Shown: positions 62,892 to 64,000 of the stretch, one piece after another
Position numbering within the stretch: the first letter of the stretch is position 1
How the letters are laid out: the number at the start of each line of letters is the position of its first letter
Assembly (NCBI GenBank): GCA_015350385.1
Contig: WNKI01000004.1
Coordinates: 2,767,187 to 2,831,186, forward strand
Reading direction: 5' to 3'
Length of the DNA stretch: 64,000 nucleotides
Origin: Aculops lycopersici
Lineage: Eukaryota; Arthropoda; Arachnida; Trombidiformes; Eriophyidae
Position numbers and translations under genes: made by a program
The notes under the pieces: generated by a model
Told to the model about the DNA's origin: nothing
The model's input: the letters and a program-made list of their open reading frames with translations, nothing else
The model's database searches: none

Positions 62892-64000
62892 CTTGTAGTG
62901 GCTTGTGATGTGATTTGTTGGTTGTGGTGATTATTTTAAGGTTTGAGTTTAGGTTGTGGTGGTAATGGTTTAGGTAATAATAGCGGTAATGATAATAAAG
63001 ATGATGAAAGAGAGAAAGATAATTGTGCTATCAATACTAATATTACATGTAATTTAATTTTATCATATATAAACAAAATCCTCTAGCATTAATGTATACT
63101 CCCCTGTCATTCACTCGCTCACAACACACAATAACAAGCGCAAGCGCGATGTACGAAATAACAATCGTTTTAAGCGCCAGATTTGAAATTAGCGCTTCAG
63201 TGGATATCGAAATGAACCTTGGATCTTCTCTCTTTGGATCCTAGAGGTCAAAATCGAGGTAAAACAACGAAATATGACTTATATTTGGCAAACAAATGTC
63301 CTTTGAATGTGGACATTAGGTCGAAATTCGCGTAATCCTCGCGAGGTTAAACGCCAGTTATGGAACACTTGAAGCCAGTTTAATAGGTGAGAGCATGGTA
63401 AACAATCCAAAGTGTACCATTACGACTCACCCTCTCGCACACACAAAATTCGACCACTCACATAATGCGCGTGGGCGCGGCAGTCGCTCAAACGATCCCA
63501 ATGGGGAAATTTGGTAGCCGCTGCCAAGACCATGTCGTCGAGACTGACACTTGTTCCAACTCTCTAGTTTGCAGACAATGATTATGCACGAGACCTTGCG
63601 TTTCCTGTGCAATAGTAGAATCTCGAATCGATGAGTTATTTTCTCGAGAATAATTAGAGGTTATGAATTACGTTTCCACTGGAGAGTGAATGTAATTTTA
63701 GCTGGGCGAGTTCATTTTTAGCGAATGACTGTCGTCTGTGTCAGTTGCGAAATTTGATCGCCTTTCTGTTGGATTCATATGAGTTTTCGTCGATTAGATT
63801 GAATCTGTGAGCTTGATGTTTGGGCTACTAGCTAGCGACTAGTCGGCGATTTAGTCAAGCTTTGTGACTGAACACAATCGAGCAAGAGCTCGAGGGTGTC
63901 ACTCAAAAAGGCAAAGCAACTTTTAGTTAGACACTGAGGGCAACTTGACTAACATGCAGTAGTCAATGGCCTCATTGGAAGCTAGCTGGCCAGCTAGCAG
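62892..64000. other. upstream region of Rab11
   Basis: Gene-free to the end of the window. The first 180 bases are rich in GGT/TGATGATAA-type words and probably belong to the Rab11 5' UTR or promoter. No coding exon is recognised. Confidence 0.5.

Overview
This is a stretch of a nuclear genome from an animal. Genes are split by short GT-AG introns, 3' ends carry AATAAA signals, and the products are typical of bilaterians: a neuroligin, a follistatin-like 5 protein, UPF1, DCAF8, Rab11, RPS16, mitochondrial uL2m and signal peptidase subunit 3. The few introns, very short 3' flanks, and several low-complexity secreted proteins (Gly-rich, Gln/Ser/Ala-rich, His/Tyr/Pro-tailed) suggest an arthropod with a compact, intron-poor gene style. 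An acariform mite is my guess, but nothing here fixes the taxon. A 20-base N gap at 843-862 shows this is a draft assembly.

Layout. 1-4465: gene-free flank with a long GA microsatellite, a GTA-type low-complexity block around the N gap, and a TCTCG repeat. 4466-9123 (+): two-exon secreted FSTL5-like gene of 1520 residues. 9665-20212 (-): neuroligin-like gene, tail to tail with the previous one; five well-phased exons plus one candidate alternative exon give a protein of about 1914 residues with a dead esterase domain. 20213-31659: 11.4 kb with no convincing gene. 31660-41541: dense housekeeping cluster with UPF1 (-), DCAF8 (+), an ANKRD26-like ankyrin/coiled-coil gene (-), RPS16 (+), then a chimeric duplication (a UPF1 C-terminal fragment followed by an RPS16 3' fragment). 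44632-48030 (+): secreted Ala/Ser/Gln-rich protein with a 50-Gln run. 52969-53818 (+): two-exon secreted or anchored small protein. 53851-55440: gene-free and AT-rich. 55489-58245 (-): Gly-rich, cysteine-free secreted protein. 59910-62891: MRPL2 (+), SPCS3 (+) and Rab11 (-).

There is no operon or single pathway. Two themes appear: cell-surface and synaptic secreted proteins with very long low-complexity inserts (FSTL5-like and neuroligin, side by side), and housekeeping genes with uninterrupted coding regions. The most unusual locus is 40404-41541. There an 890-bp piece of UPF1, almost identical to the source gene exactly 8600 bp away, lies between complete RPS16 and a second RPS16 3' end. 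Its few mismatches are clustered at one edge, which fits gene conversion, a very recent duplication, or an assembly error. All database-type assignments were made by eye from protein motifs; no search was run.
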